From NCBI GenBank assembly GCA_963978545.1, contig CAXBTE010000018.1, forward strand, positions 1-64,000: DNA of 64,000 nucleotides, read 5' to 3'. Below, one piece after another: positions 1 to 11,326 of this stretch (position 1 is the stretch's first letter; each line of letters starts with the position of its first letter). This DNA is from Linyphia triangularis. Lineage: Eukaryota; Arthropoda; Arachnida; Araneae; Linyphiidae. The position numbers and the translations under genes are program-made. The notes below the pieces were generated by a model. The model worked only from the letters and a program-made list of their open reading frames with translations. It was not told where the DNA came from and made no database searches.

Positions 1-381
1 CTGTTAAAACATCTTGTATCCATTTTCTGTTAAAAATCACTTATTGATCTCTATGCGAATTCTTGTTTGCTATCGATATTCAGCCCTACCTTTACCTTGT
101 TTTCATCTATAAGTCCATGGCGATGTTTTTCTTTTCAATTATTGTTTGAAGAAAAAATCAAGCCTTGAAATATAGGAGTCTTATTGTATAAAAATTTCTA
201 TTGACAGTCATTGCCATACTTTATGGATCAGGTTCACAGAAGGTATAAATGCATTAAACATGAGGTCTGATCTTTACAATTAAAAATAAACTAATTTTCC
301 TTATAGAGCATTTTTAATTTCAAATAATAAAATAAAATAAAATTAAGAACAATATTTTTCAATTTATTGTTGAACAGGTTG

Positions 382-423
<42 letters not shown>

Positions 424-2134
424 GAGAGCATTTGAAGCACAGGGAAACAAGTAAATCAGAGATTTAAAACAAAATATATATATATATATATTAAAGAATT
501 TAAAATTTCTTTATTCAAAAGTTAAATTTGATAAATAAAATGATTTCAACTATAGCAGAAAATCGCATTCTTGTACAATAATTCACTAAATTTCCCTTTC
601 TATTATAATATAATTTTGAAGGAATAATTATTTTTAGTTTTGTTGACTGTTTAATAACTTCAATATTTTTAGAACTACACTAAAATTTTTGTGTATTAAA
701 TCCTTTAACTTAGTTCTTGATTGTTTACATATGTAATATTATTTAAGTTTGGGTGTCCAGGAATTGTTGGGGGAATATCAGGGGAATTCAAAGGTATTTT
801 TGAAAAAAAAAATGCAAAGTTTTTATTACTTGGTGAGCAATAAAAAACACTTTTAAGTACTTCCTACAGTAAAAATTTACTTTATTACTGCATAAATTAG
901 TCAAAGTTGTAAAGAATCATTAATAAATGATTTGCATATAAATTTATTGTGTATATTTCTGGGTAAATTGACAGGCATTGACATGTCAGTGATTATATCA
1001 TTATTAATAGCTCTATAAGCACTTAATAAATTGAATATAAAATTGAATAATTTATTTCATTTCTCATGTATAATATAAACATGACATTTTATATAAAGGC
1101 CCATGAAATAAACAAGTATAAGCCTAGATTGTTGCAGATCCAATAAAGTTTATCAACACATAGAAAAGACATGCTAACTATGTTTTCATTTGAAATATCC
1201 CAGAGACTGGTTTTGTACAGAAAACGTTGAAATTTTCCCCCCAGATGAATGATTGAACTGGATTACAGTAATAGTTTACTCTTTGTAAAAAGTCTGATTC
1301 TTTCCATTGGAGCAGATATTCTCAAAGAAAAACAACTTGCATCAGTTTCAGTTGTCCTGACTTGGCAGCAGCAAAAACACATTCTTGTTGTTGTTGGTTA
1401 AATCCAGAACTGCTCTCACAGCCAATTTCAAAATGTCACCTGACTGAACCTCGATTTAATCCCATGTCAGTTTCTATAGGCTAGCGACTTTTGAAAAATC
1501 TAAGCATCTTGGCCATTACCACTATTTTGAAGCTTGTAGTTCAGCTACTACTATTTAGATTTTCTGCATGAATAAAAAGTATAACTAAAAGTAATTGCAG
1601 AAAAATAGAATTGGAATTTAAAAAATATTTACATTAGGTACAACTATTTAAATTTTGTGTGTGTGATCACAACACCACTTTAGAAATGAACAGCATAAAT
1701 GACAAGATAACATAAAAAATTAAATTTCATGAAAAAGTGTATTTTTTTGTTTACAGCATGCAATTTTTTTTTGTTATCAATAAACATGACAAAAGCAACA
1801 CTTTATTGCAGGGCATACAGTAAAATATTTTATCCCACTAATGCGAGTATTTTACTGCATGCCTCATGTTTTAATTTTATATAGACTTGTTATAGAAATT
1901 ATATATTTTCATCAGAGATTCATAGACTTGTTGCCAATATTAATTATATATATATATATTTTTGTGTGCATATGATTATAAAAAAATATTGCATGTAACT
2001 GATGCAAAATTACTTTTTCCAACTAGGTAAGTTATGTGACTCATACTAACGCACCCTTTAAATTATACATTTTGCCTGATTTGAAAAAGTATTACTTTCG
2101 CAACATGTTGCATACATATCTATTTCCCCATGAT

Positions 2135-2148
2135 TCTTCATACACTTG
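2135..2148 (+). repeat. Target site duplication, left copy, of the SINE
   Basis: TCTTCATACACTTG is repeated exactly at 2330-2343 on the other side of the tRNA-derived element. Confidence 0.88.
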
Positions 2149-2329
2149 GCCGACCAAACGGTATAGTGGTTAGCGTCCTAGCTTCTAGACCACAAGGTTA
2201 CGGGTTCGAGTCCCGTGTTAGGCATGGGTGTTTGTAAATGTATGTTGGCTTGTCTAATGACGAATGTTTCGGCGCATTATAGCCCTTGTGTTGCTGACGG
2301 CGCCAGATAATCTGAATACAACCAACCGA
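2149..2329 (+). mobile_element. tRNA-derived SINE
   Basis: The first ~75 bases look like a tRNA. An A-box-like TAGTGGTTAGC is followed by a B box GGGTTCGAGTCCC at the usual spacing, which together form an internal RNA polymerase III promoter. About 105 bases of non-tRNA sequence follow, ending in AACCAACC. Direct repeats of 14 bp (TCTTCATACACTTG, 2135-2148 and 2330-2343) flank the element exactly. They are the target duplication expected after L1-type retroposition and show that this is an inserted SINE rather than a resident tRNA gene. The perfect duplication suggests a fairly recent insertion. Confidence 0.88.
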
Positions 2330-2343
2330 TCTTCATACACTTG
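2330..2343 (+). repeat. Target site duplication, right copy, of the SINE
   Basis: Exact partner of 2135-2148. Confidence 0.88.
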
Positions 2344-2412
2344 TGTTTAAGTTTTAAAAAAAACAAAACATTTTTGTACTCTCAGTTATTTATTTTGATC
2401 AAGACAGAATAT

Positions 2413-2834
2413 CAGAGTGGCCATAGAACCTGGAAATCAGGGAAATGTCAGGGAGCTTTCTGATTCTGGAAGAAAAAAAAAAATTGGGGAAATGTTTGGG
2501 AATTTTTTTAAATGTAACGAAAGTCAGGGAAATTTACTATCATTATTTTGAAGGTACGCATCCCCGTTCATCTGTATTTTGGTACCATTTCCCCGAAGAA
2601 TTGTGGTGGCAATCGTTAGAAGTTTAATGTTACAGAATTTTTTTAACTTTTCATACCACCAAAACTATTTGAAAAAAAATAGGCATATTATCTTAAGCAT
2701 GCATGACTTATTTAATTAGGGTGTCTACACATCTTGAAAAATTGAGGAAATTTGAAAAAAAGTTTGCTGTAAAATCAGAGACTTTTTAAAAATCTATCGG
2801 GGAACTTTTTTTCATGAATTTCGTGACAACCTTG
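2413..2834 (+). mobile_element. Short inverted-repeat DNA element, GTGGCCAC subfamily, copy 1
   Basis: The left end CAGAGTGGCCATAGAACC and the right end GTGACAACCTTG are degenerate inverted repeats. The interior carries repeated CAGGGAAATGTCAGGGA-type segments shared with the copies at 5712 and 9056. Flanking pentamers (aatat and attat) differ by one base, so the 5-bp target duplication is only approximate here. No transposase frame is present; it is a non-autonomous element. Confidence 0.7.
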
Positions 2835-2919
2835 ATTATTGTTGATGGTTTTTAAAAGTCTATGAACTCAAATCGTAATTGTATGTTCAAAGAATTCTAC
2901 TCTTGTTAGATATTCTATA

Positions 2920-3288
2920 CAGGGTTCATACGCCTCAGGGAAAACCTGGAAAACTCAGGGAAATTAAATCAGTTTTAAAATCTCGGGGAAAAGAGAAAAA
3001 TCTCCTTTAAAACCTGGAAAAGGTTATTGTTACTCTGGAAAAAAATCCTACTCTTCGATACTCTTTGTTTAACCCTAACTCAAGGAATTGAAGTTACAGA
3101 ATTATTTGATAACACAGACTTACAGAAAGTTATATTTAAAGAAAAAATACTTTTTCGAGTTATCTGAAGAATTTGTGTAATTAAGGTTTGACTATATTTA
3201 TGTGGCTAAAAATAATTTACTCCGTGAGGGAGAACACGACTCTTGAAAACTCAGGGAATTTTTTTTCTTAAATTGAGTATGAACCCTG
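2920..3288 (+). mobile_element. Short inverted-repeat DNA element, GTTCATAC subfamily
   Basis: The left end CAGGGTTCATAC is the exact reverse complement of the right end GTATGAACCCTG. A 5-bp target duplication, ctata, lies at 2915-2919 and 3289-3293. The interior is rich in CTCAGGGAAA-like words and has no coding capacity. The CAG-type ends and the 5-bp duplication suggest a hAT-like non-autonomous family; the superfamily is an inference. Confidence 0.82.
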
Positions 3289-3537
3289 CTATATTTGTTT
3301 TGTTAAGGATATCTATAAGAATCTGCAGTGTTTACTGTTATAATTTAACTTAAATTTTACTTGAAGGTCACAATTCATTGATTTTCTTTATCAAATATTT
3401 TAGAGCAGTTAGCCATACTCCTTATTATACGTGCTGTTCCATTATTATGCACTTAACGTTTTTGATTCTGATTTTAATAACTTGACAAGATGTCATTATT
3501 TGATGTTGTTATGACAAAAAAGTAATTTATATCTCAG

Positions 3538-3653
3538 GACGCAGAGAGCAGTGGCAGCGGAGACAGTAACAGAAGTTTGAGTCGTCAAATATCAGCGTCT
3601 GCTTGCAGTCCGAACAGGAATTCAGGTGGAGAATCTCCCCAATCACTTAGAAG
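3538..3653 (+). CDS. ena: Enabled (Ena/VASP family), third-from-last coding exon
   Basis: Acceptor ATCTCAG precedes the exon and donor AAG|GTATGT follows it. In frame from the first base it encodes 38 residues plus two bases of the next codon (DAESSGSGDSNRSLSRQ at its start). It is rich in Ser, Asn and Gly, as expected for the disordered linker before the Ena/VASP C-terminal coiled coil. The split Arg codon (AG|G) continues in phase into the exon at 4493. By itself this exon has no diagnostic domain; the assignment rests on its in-frame linkage to the next exon. Earlier exons (EVH1 domain, proline-rich core) lie left of the window. Confidence 0.82.
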
Positions 3654-3913
3654 GTATGTCGAATAACTTTGTACAGTGCCACCTGTTGTCAACATTTGTA
3701 AAAATTTTTTAAACTTCTGTATCGGATATTTACAGCTTTCAAAATAACTATACTTTTTGCTTCATTCTTCTATTGATCTTTTTTTTTTTTTTTAGTTATT
3801 TAATTTTGAAATCGGGGAGTCCTTCCCTGTACACCCTGTACAAATTTATTGTACAGTAAAGAAAAGAAGAAATTATTCAAAATTACTGCTGCTTACCTGC
3901 ATGATTCCTAGAA

Positions 3914-4353
3914 TAGGGTTCCCACAGTCATTAAAAATGCTTAATATTTTTTAACTTGTTTTCAAGGCTTTGAAAGTACTTGAAAATGCTTACCAGTGCT
4001 TAAAAGTCCTTGAAAATGCTTAGATGTCCTAAAAGTCCTTAATTTTTGAGGATGTTGTGTGCCCAACTGCCAAATTTATAAAAATATAACTCGAGACTTG
4101 CAATCGCCGCTTGACCGCCACTTATCCACACTGTATTGGAAATTCTTTGACATATTTGTCAGAGAATTGACTCTGTAGAAATACGCTTATGCCAACTTGT
4201 AATTTTTTTTGTAGAATATACTTTATTCATGTCTATATATTAACAATTTATATGTAGACATGATGCCTAAAAACAAGTTTTCAAAGATCCTTAAAAACAT
4301 TGAGGTCCTTAAAAGTCATTGATTTTCAGTCTGTGATTTAAGTGGGAACCCTG
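3914..4353 (+). mobile_element. Short inverted-repeat DNA element, GTTCCCAC subfamily, copy 1
   Basis: The ends are TAGGGTTCCCAC and GTGGGAACCCTG, inverted repeats with one terminal change. A 5-bp duplication, tagaa, lies at 3909-3913 and 4354-4358. The interior holds short-period copies of CCTTAAAAGTCCTTGAAAAT-like words in both halves. It sits wholly inside the intron between two enabled exons and has no transposase frame. Confidence 0.82.
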
Positions 4354-4492
4354 TAGAAATTACACAAAATTGTTTTTGTGTTAAATTTTTTAGTATGTTT
4401 TTTAATAATTTTAGCATGTTGCACATTAAACCAGGTTTTGTAATTTAATTAACACATTTGATTAATTGACAAATATGTGTTTATAATTCTAG

Positions 4493-4620
4493 GTCTGACC
4501 TGGAATCTGACAATAAAGGTCAAATTGTAGTGGACATGTTCCAAATTGAAAAAATGAAACAGGATCTTTTAAATGAAATGAAAATAGAGATGAATAAGAT
4601 AAAGCAAGATATTATAGAAG
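4493..4620 (+). CDS. ena: Enabled (Ena/VASP family), tetramerisation-domain exon
   Basis: Acceptor ATAATTCTAG, donor AAG|GTATGG; entry with one base and exit with one base, in phase with both neighbours. After SDLESDNKGQ it encodes the short amphipathic helix containing KMKQDLLNEMKIEMNKIKQ followed by DIIE. This matches the Ena/VASP C-terminal tetramerisation coiled coil in spacing and chemistry: KQ-[DE]-LL-x-E-[MV]-K, then K-[IV]-K-[QE]-[DE]-IIEA completed by the next exon. In the family this right-handed coiled coil makes the protein a tetramer, which supports processive actin barbed-end elongation at the leading edge and at cell junctions. The family assignment is based on residue pattern; enabled is the usual single arthropod member. 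Confidence 0.93.
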
Positions 4621-5711
4621 GTATGGAATTGAATTTCGTAATAGAAATTATCGTTTTATAACAAGTATAACTTATGTATATTAAAAACAATGGATACATA
4701 TAGTGGACTCATAATTGTTCTTTCAATACTCAAGAACGTGTTGCAATAATTGTCCATGTTTTTGTTCATACTGTTTTATGTAATTTCAGTTCAATGTCAT
4801 TTCAGATTAGGATTAATTTTTTTTATATCGTATAGTAAAAAAAGTAGGTATATTTAAAATATATACATTGTTTTATTTTCCAAATCGGATAAATTTTCAA
4901 AACAAAACAGGGATTATTTTTTAAATTAGCTTCTACTATAAGCTTGCTAAAAAAAAGATTATAAATAACGTTGTACTTTTATTGCATTCCTGCTATGTTT
5001 AATTCAATGTTCCCAAATAAATGTTTAGGTATTAATTAGTTATATTTTAAATCACTGATTTCCCTACTCTAAACTTATTAAAGTTATATCCAGAACTCAC
5101 GTGATTAAGTGGAAATCATCATTTTAGATACGTAGTAAAAATATGCTTGATGGTCATACACCTTTAATTAAATTTGGTATACTTTTTTTTATGAGACACT
5201 CTTTTTTTTATAAATTGAAATTTCATTTCTGTTGAAGAATTTCGCTACAAAAATCACTTATTGGCTTGATTGCAATTGTACGGAATTAAGACTTGTTTCG
5301 CTCTTGAATAACAAGTTTTGTCAAAAACTTGATTATGGTATACTATTAAACTTTCTCTGGTAGTTTTCTTTATTCTAGTTTTCTTGTTGCCATTATGAAA
5401 GTAGCAACATCTGAGCCTGGTTGAGAGTTAATGAAAGATAGAATTTTAAGATTTAGCTCATTGATTTATTTTCTTGTGAACTCATTATCTTTGGGGCAAT
5501 ATTCATTTTTAAAAATTATGAAAAATAAACATATTGTTATAAGGTAGTTTCCATCAAAATTAGTCATAGCCTTAAAGATGTAGGGCCGTAAAAGACGATT
5601 TTTTAAAGAGAACTTTACCCCCCCCCCCCTTCCCTTCCCAGGAACATTATTTTTAGCTGTTTTAAGTGCTGCAAATAATTATTTTAAACTAAGAATTTGG
5701 TGCATTGTTAG

Positions 5712-6548
5712 GAAAGTGGCCACAGAACCTGGAAATCAGGAAAACGTGTAGGAGCTTTTTGATTCTGGAAAAAATTAGGGAAATATCGGGAATTTTTTTA
5801 AAGTTTCACTAAAATCGGAGAAATTTGCTATAATTATTTTGATAAGTTTCCCTGTACATCCATGCATTAGCGTCATGTACCCTGAGAATTGTGGCGGTAA
5901 TTGTTAGAAATGTCATGTTAAGGAATAATTTAAAATTTTAATTATCGAGAAAACTATTTTTAAGAAATTTGTATATTATCTCTTTGACCATACATGGTGT
6001 ATTTGATCAGAATGTCCACACATCTGGAAATGTCATGGACATTTGATAAAAGTTTGTCATAAAATCAGGGAATTTTTTAGAAACAGGGTTCCCACGGTCA
6101 TTGAAAGTCATTAAAAGTGCTTAATATTTCTGAACTTGTTTTCAAGGCCTTGAAAGTACTTGAAAATGCTTAGAGGTCTTTAAAAGTCCTTGAAAATACT
6201 TAGAGGTCCTTAAAAGTCCTTAATTTTTGTGGTTGTTGTGCCAACTGCAAATTTAAAAAAAATACTATTTGCTATTTCCCGCTTGACCACCACTTATCCG
6301 CACTGTATCAGAATTCTTTTACCTATTTTATTACGCATGCGGCAACTTGTAAATTTTCTGGTAGAATATATTTTATTAAAAATTTATACATAGACATGAT
6401 GCCTGAAAACAAATTTTCAAAGGTCCTTAAAAACATTATTTAGGTCCTTAAAAGTCAGTGTTTTTCATTCTGTGATTTGAGTCGGAACCCTGAGAAATCT
6501 ATCATGGAAATCGGGGAACTTTTTTTCTTGAATTTTGTGGCCATCCTG
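5712..6548 (+). mobile_element. Inverted-repeat DNA element, GTGGCCAC subfamily, copy 2, interrupted
   Basis: It starts GAAAGTGGCCACAGAACC and ends GTGGCCATCCTG. The 5-bp duplication gttag at 5707-5711 and 6549-6553 marks its exact limits. The body matches the copies at 2413 and 9056 but is split by a second element at 6084-6492; without that insert its length would be about that of its relatives. Confidence 0.82.
6084..6492 (+). mobile_element. Inverted-repeat DNA element, GTTCCCAC subfamily, copy 2, nested insertion
   Basis: The ends are CAGGGTTCCCAC and GTCGGAACCCTG. A 5-bp duplication, agaaa, lies at 6079-6083 and 6493-6497. Joining the flanks restores the sequence seen at the same point in the uninterrupted copy at 9056 (TAAGAAATCTGTC). 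It therefore inserted into an already resident element, which dates it as the younger of the two. Confidence 0.85.
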
Positions 6549-6961
6549 GTTAGTCTTAACTCTGTATTAACCCACTGATGGTTCAGGGAATGGGCGAAAT
6601 TCAACAGTTGTTTTCCCAGCAATAAATTTTAAATAATATTTCTAATTCAAATACATATTTTTTTTTAATTATTTTTATTCATTTGTTTTAGATAGGTTAT
6701 AAACTATCATCCAAATAAAAATATTTAAAAAATATTTTATTTATAAATTAAAAAATGTAGTGTATCGCTGGAAAAACTGAGAATCAAATGACGCATGCAT
6801 GACCACCAGAGGGCCAAAAAATTTATTTTTAAATATTGCATTTTTTTTTCTCAAGGGAAACCCATTAAAATAATAATTATTATTAAATATGTTAAATTTT
6901 GTTTTGTAATTATTTTGAATTTTTTTTTGTTTCAATACATTTATTCAATACTTTTTTGCAG

Positions 6962-6990
6962 CTATTAGGATGGAAATGAATAGAAGATAA
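6962..6990 (+). CDS. ena: Enabled (Ena/VASP family), terminal coding exon with stop
   Basis: Only 29 bases code here. With the single G carried over from position 4620 they read AIRMEMNRR and then TAA at 6988-6990. This completes the coiled-coil motif: IIEA followed by a hydrophobic residue, then two residues, then E-[LM], ending in basic residues as in other family members. The polypyrimidine tract and GCAG acceptor sit just before it. The remaining sequence of this exon would be 3' untranslated. Confidence 0.92.
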
Positions 6991-9055
6991 GGATGGTTTT
7001 TGCCACGTAAGCTGGAGGAAAATGATAAAATACATTACAAACACAATATATTTTTAGAACATTGTTGAGAAATGTGTTTTATATAGACTTCTACTATCTA
7101 CTACATCACAGAAGTGTTATTCAAAGTTTAGTAATATCTATTTTTGCCATGTCACCCAAAGCAATCTTGCCATTTATATACAAAGTGATAAAATGTCACG
7201 TGTTCCATTTCGCCAGTTTTTTTTCATCAACATATCAAAGTTGTCGGCAGTTTTGAAAATTTTTACAGTTGAAGCATATTTAGCTGCAGTTTATTTATAG
7301 AAATAAATTTAAGGTATATTTTTATGTATAAACTATTTCTATATGATAACTGTAAGTGCAGTCCTTTGATATTTTATGCAAAATGATAAATATATTGTTT
7401 TGTAAGTAAAAATTCTGAAAGTTTGTAAAAAGATTGTACGTAATTGTGTAATATACTACATTCCTGAAAACATCAAAAATATAAAAGGCAAAAGGTATGC
7501 AAGTTTAAATATGTCTTCAAGAGTAAAATCTATATAAAATTTATACTGTCATTGAGGTTATCTTTAAATATAACTGTGATGGTATTAATCGTCAGTGTAT
7601 ATAATTTTACAAAAAAAAAAAGTTTGTTAAATTTACAATATTTAACATAATAAAGTGTTTTGAAATAATTGCAATATTTAGGAAATTGCAAAAATTAAAA
7701 TCGAAGCGCCACAAAAATACTTTTTAAATCAATTTTTTTTTTTTTTTTTTTTTGTGATCGAATTCTTCAGTACCAAATATGGTAAATTAAAACTTCCTAT
7801 GAAATTATTAATATTAAATATAAATTTTGTGTTGAATTAATAGATGGAGTTTAAAAATAATCTATTGTTTACTATTGCTGCTGTTTTGTTGCATTTTTGT
7901 GCCAAATTTTTTTAAACGAATAATCATTATCTTTTTGTCAAAGGGATTTTTTTTACTGTTTTGAAAACCAAAGAGCCATTTGAAAATCGTGTGATAATTT
8001 TAACTTCTCATTATTCAATACTAATTTTAATTTAACTGAGTATTTACAGTTTTTCCGATACCTATCTTGTATAACTAATGAAAATGACAATGCAAATATT
8101 GAGATTTTTTTTATATATTAATCTTGTGGGACATTTTTAGTGGTTTTACTATGTGATATTACTGGAGTAATTTTATTGTTTTTCTTCAAAATTTGATTTC
8201 AATTATTGCATCAATTACATGTATTACACTATTCTTCCATAAGTTACTTGCTTGTAAAATGATGCTATTTTTATTAGTTAGAAATATTCCCCAAGTTTAG
8301 ATTCCATATATTTCAAATTCTTTTTGCATAGTATAAATAAAAACACAATATTCAAGCGATTTGATAGAATTTTCTGTGCATTTCAGATAGCTTATAAATT
8401 TAGTAATTGTTGGTTGTATAAATCTTACTGTAGTGCTCTTTTGTTAGTAGCATAATTTTTTCTTTAAACTTTTTGATCAGTGTTAAAATTCTCAACCTAA
8501 AAATTTATAGTTTTTGGTCAAAGTATAGAATTTGAGAAAGTCTTGAAGGAATATTTCATACAGAACACTTATATTTTAATAAAATTTTAATGCTCTTAGG
8601 CCTCCTTAATGCATATTGCAGGAAAGACTATTAAATTTCCTACAAATTTAGTAATATTAAAATGTATAATAAATAGAAAGCTTTATTTTTATAATTTCAT
8701 AAATTTCTAGTGATTTTTTTTTTTAAACTTTACTTTTTTGAGGACTTTTAACTTGATTTTCAAACAATTCTGGAAGAGTTTTTAAAAGTGCTGTGAAAAT
8801 AACTGTGTCCTCTGTAGGAGGATGATTCTAAGAGAAGAAAAACTGTAATACAATTTCTAATTTATTGGAAAAGTGATTCATTATTGAATTCTTATGAATT
8901 TTACCTCTAATGTTAGAACCAAATATATCAAAACTGTTTCCCATAACAATCTGCATGGTTCCAAACATATTTAATGCAAAAGTAATTGATTGAATGATAA
9001 TTTTGTTACAAATCATGTTTATATTTATGTAAATATAAATTGATGCTAAATACTG
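6991..9055 (+). other. Probable 3' untranslated region of enabled and downstream AT-rich DNA
   Basis: The sequence after the stop codon has no supported coding frame. AATAAA hexamers occur at 7302-7307 and 7649-7654; the second is a reasonable candidate poly(A) signal, but neither can be confirmed. A T run lies near 7732-7755. The true end of the transcript cannot be seen from sequence, and the untranslated region could be much longer. Confidence 0.45.
7649..7654 (+). terminator. Candidate poly(A) signal for enabled
   Basis: Canonical AATAAA about 660 bases after the stop codon, followed by T/G-rich sequence. Several other hexamers lie further downstream, so use of this one is uncertain. Confidence 0.3.
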
Positions 9056-9472
9056 CAGAGTGGCCACAGAACCTGGAAATCCGGGAAATGTCAGGGAGCT
9101 TTCTGATTCTGGAAAAAAATCAGGGAAATGTCAGGGAACTTTATAAAATTTCACGAAAATTTTTAGGCATGTTTTCCCGTTCTTCTGTATTTTGGCGCTG
9201 TTCCCCAGAAGATTTGTTGTGGTAATCGCTAGAAGTTTAATGTTGCGGAAAAATTTAAGCTTTGCATTACCACCAAAACTATTTTTAAAAAATTGGCATG
9301 TTATCTCCTTAGCATACATGTTCTATTTGATCAGAGTGTCTATACATCTGGAAAAATTGGGAAATTTGAAAAAAAAAAGTTTACCTTAAAATCAGGGAAT
9401 TTCTAAGAAATCTGTCAGGGAAATCAGGGAATTGTCAGGGAACTTTTTTCCCTAAATTTTGTTGCCATCCTG
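9056..9472 (+). mobile_element. Inverted-repeat DNA element, GTGGCCAC subfamily, copy 3
   Basis: Starts CAGAGTGGCCACAGAACC and ends GTTGCCATCCTG. The flanking pentamers tactg (9051-9055) and tacta (9473-9477) differ at the last base. This is the cleanest uninterrupted copy and serves as the reference for the split copy at 5712-6548. Internal words CAGGGAAATGTCAGGGA recur several times. Open frames across it are low-complexity and differ from copy to copy, so it is not coding. Confidence 0.8.
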
Positions 9473-9477
9473 TACTA

Positions 9478-11139
9478 TCAAAGTGTATATTTTTCAGTAG
9501 TATCATCTGTTGCTGATAATTACACTTACTGTTAAATTTTTTTTATGGCTTTCTCCCAAAAAGGAGATAATAGCTATAGTTACAGGTACTTTTTGGTCAG
9601 GACCAGTTTTTTATATAGAAATTTCTAGTGACACTTTTCTAATTTAAAATCCAGGGACTTTTGAATTTAGGACATCTTTATCATAGTTAAATTTTTCATT
9701 AAATAAAAGAAAAAATCTATATGAACAAGAAATTTTTCACTAGATCTCACTATAATATTCGATTTGAATATATGCCATGTATTTGATCAAATTTCCTAAA
9801 TCGCTCATTTAATGTATTAGAAATAAAATTTCTAGATTACAAACAATAATTTTAAAATGAAATATTTGCAATAACCCTAAAAATGTAACAATTAAAATAA
9901 CATTGTTTAAAATATGTGAAATTGTAATAAACTTCTTTGTTTTTTAAAGTAATTAGTGATAAACGAAAGTATTTTCTGCAGTTTCAACAATTATCTAATA
10001 GTTTTGGTTGTATCTGAATTATAAATTACATTTTTCTAAAAAAAAAAAAAAAAAAAAAAAAATTAATTAAATGTACATTTTAGTTGAAGCTTTATAATGT
10101 TAATTATTTCTCTTCTTAACTGCTTTAGTTTTGGCATAAATTGATTGGTTTCTGTAGGCTGCTTTGTGATTTTTGTAGGGCTTTTCGGAATTTCCAACTT
10201 GATCGAGTTTTTGTTTTCACTTAATTATTAACAATTCTTGTTTTTCTTTTGATAGCTTCATAATTTTAACATTTATTCTAACAAGCATATTCTAAAATTT
10301 TTAACTATAAGAAATAAACATAAACCTATTGGGTCATTGCAATTTGCACTTTCTGAAAGTTGAAATGGTGAATCAAGTATATGGACGGTTGTGCTTCATT
10401 GAATTTGAGTAGCGTAGCAAAGAAACAAAGTTTCAATTCTGAGGCACAAGAAGTTGAATGTTGTCTTTAAAAGCCTTATGGATGGATGAGTGATGGTGAA
10501 ATATCAGTTCAACTTATGCGATAATTGGAATTATGTTTAAAAAAAACAAAACATAGAAAATAACTTTTATACATACATAAGATGGGGATCATAAATGTAG
10601 TTTGCTTTAATTAACAAGTTTTGACTGTATAATATACTAAATTGTAAGGAAATCATCACAAATTAAAAATTATTTGTTTACTCATGTGTTTAAAAATTAT
10701 AAACTGAATATGAGGTTTAAGCGTTTGTTTTTGAGCTGTCCCGAATATTTTTTTAACTCTGAATTACTAATAATATCGGAATTTAATATTTAGAAATGTG
10801 ACACTTGTTTATTGAAAAAATCAAAAAAAATTATAATTATATGTATATTTATTAATTTGTAAACTTAGAGCAATTTAGGTTTTATTATGTACTGTACATA
10901 ATTCTTTCTGTTTTTGATAGTGCACATATAAAATCAGTACTGCACCTAGTAGTAATGTGTTCATTGTAATTTAAAGTTTCACTTCAACGTGAGGATGCAC
11001 TAGTTATTCGTTTTTGTAATTTATAATGTAACCACAAAGAGCAGTAATAATACAAAATAAATTTTTTAATGGTTGCATTTTTCTTTTTTGTCTCGATTAA
11101 GGGTCCAGTTTACTTTGGCATTACTGCAAGACTAGAATA
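9478..11139. other. AT-rich DNA without recognisable features
   Basis: No exon, RNA or element ends that I can support. A poly-A run of about 25 bases lies near 10038-10062. Confidence 0.6.
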
Positions 11140-11318
11140 CAGGGCTCCCACTGTCCTTGAAATTTTTTTGGTGAAATTTGGTTCTGTAAATCCTTAAATT
11201 TTTAAGTAACTGCCGATTAACTCTGCCCCCGTTTTCTCTTCAACACGCATTTTTTATTGACTCCTTCAAGGGTGTCAACTTTGCTGTTTTTCACATTACT
11301 ATACCATAGGATTGATTA

Positions 11319-11326
11319 ATCTAGAA
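11319..11326 (+). repeat. 8-bp target duplication, left, of the hAT element
   Basis: atctagaa, repeated at 12019-12026. Confidence 0.88.

Larger units (their letters stand above)
1..3537 (+). other. Intron of the enabled gene, left part
   Basis: This stretch precedes a coding exon and contains no exon I can support. It is AT-rich, with a 36-base poly-A run at 386-421 and an AT dinucleotide run near 474-491. Three mobile elements inside it are listed separately. A fragment near 750-810 (GGTGTCCAGG followed by GGGGAATATCAGGGG) resembles the interior of the CAGGG-type elements further right but has no clear ends. That this is intron is inferred from the acceptor at 3536-3537; the matching donor lies outside the window. 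Confidence 0.6.
4621..6961 (+). other. Last intron of enabled
   Basis: GTATGG at the 5' end and TTTTTTGCAG at the 3' end. From 4621 to about 5706 I see only AT-rich sequence and a short C run near 5621-5630. Further right it contains the nested element pair at 5712-6548. From 6549 to 6961 there is nothing else recognisable. Confidence 0.85.

Noticed and set aside
2149..2225. A resident tRNA gene
   Set aside because: The A and B boxes are good, but the sequence continues into a body and tail bounded by an exact target duplication, so it is the head of a SINE.
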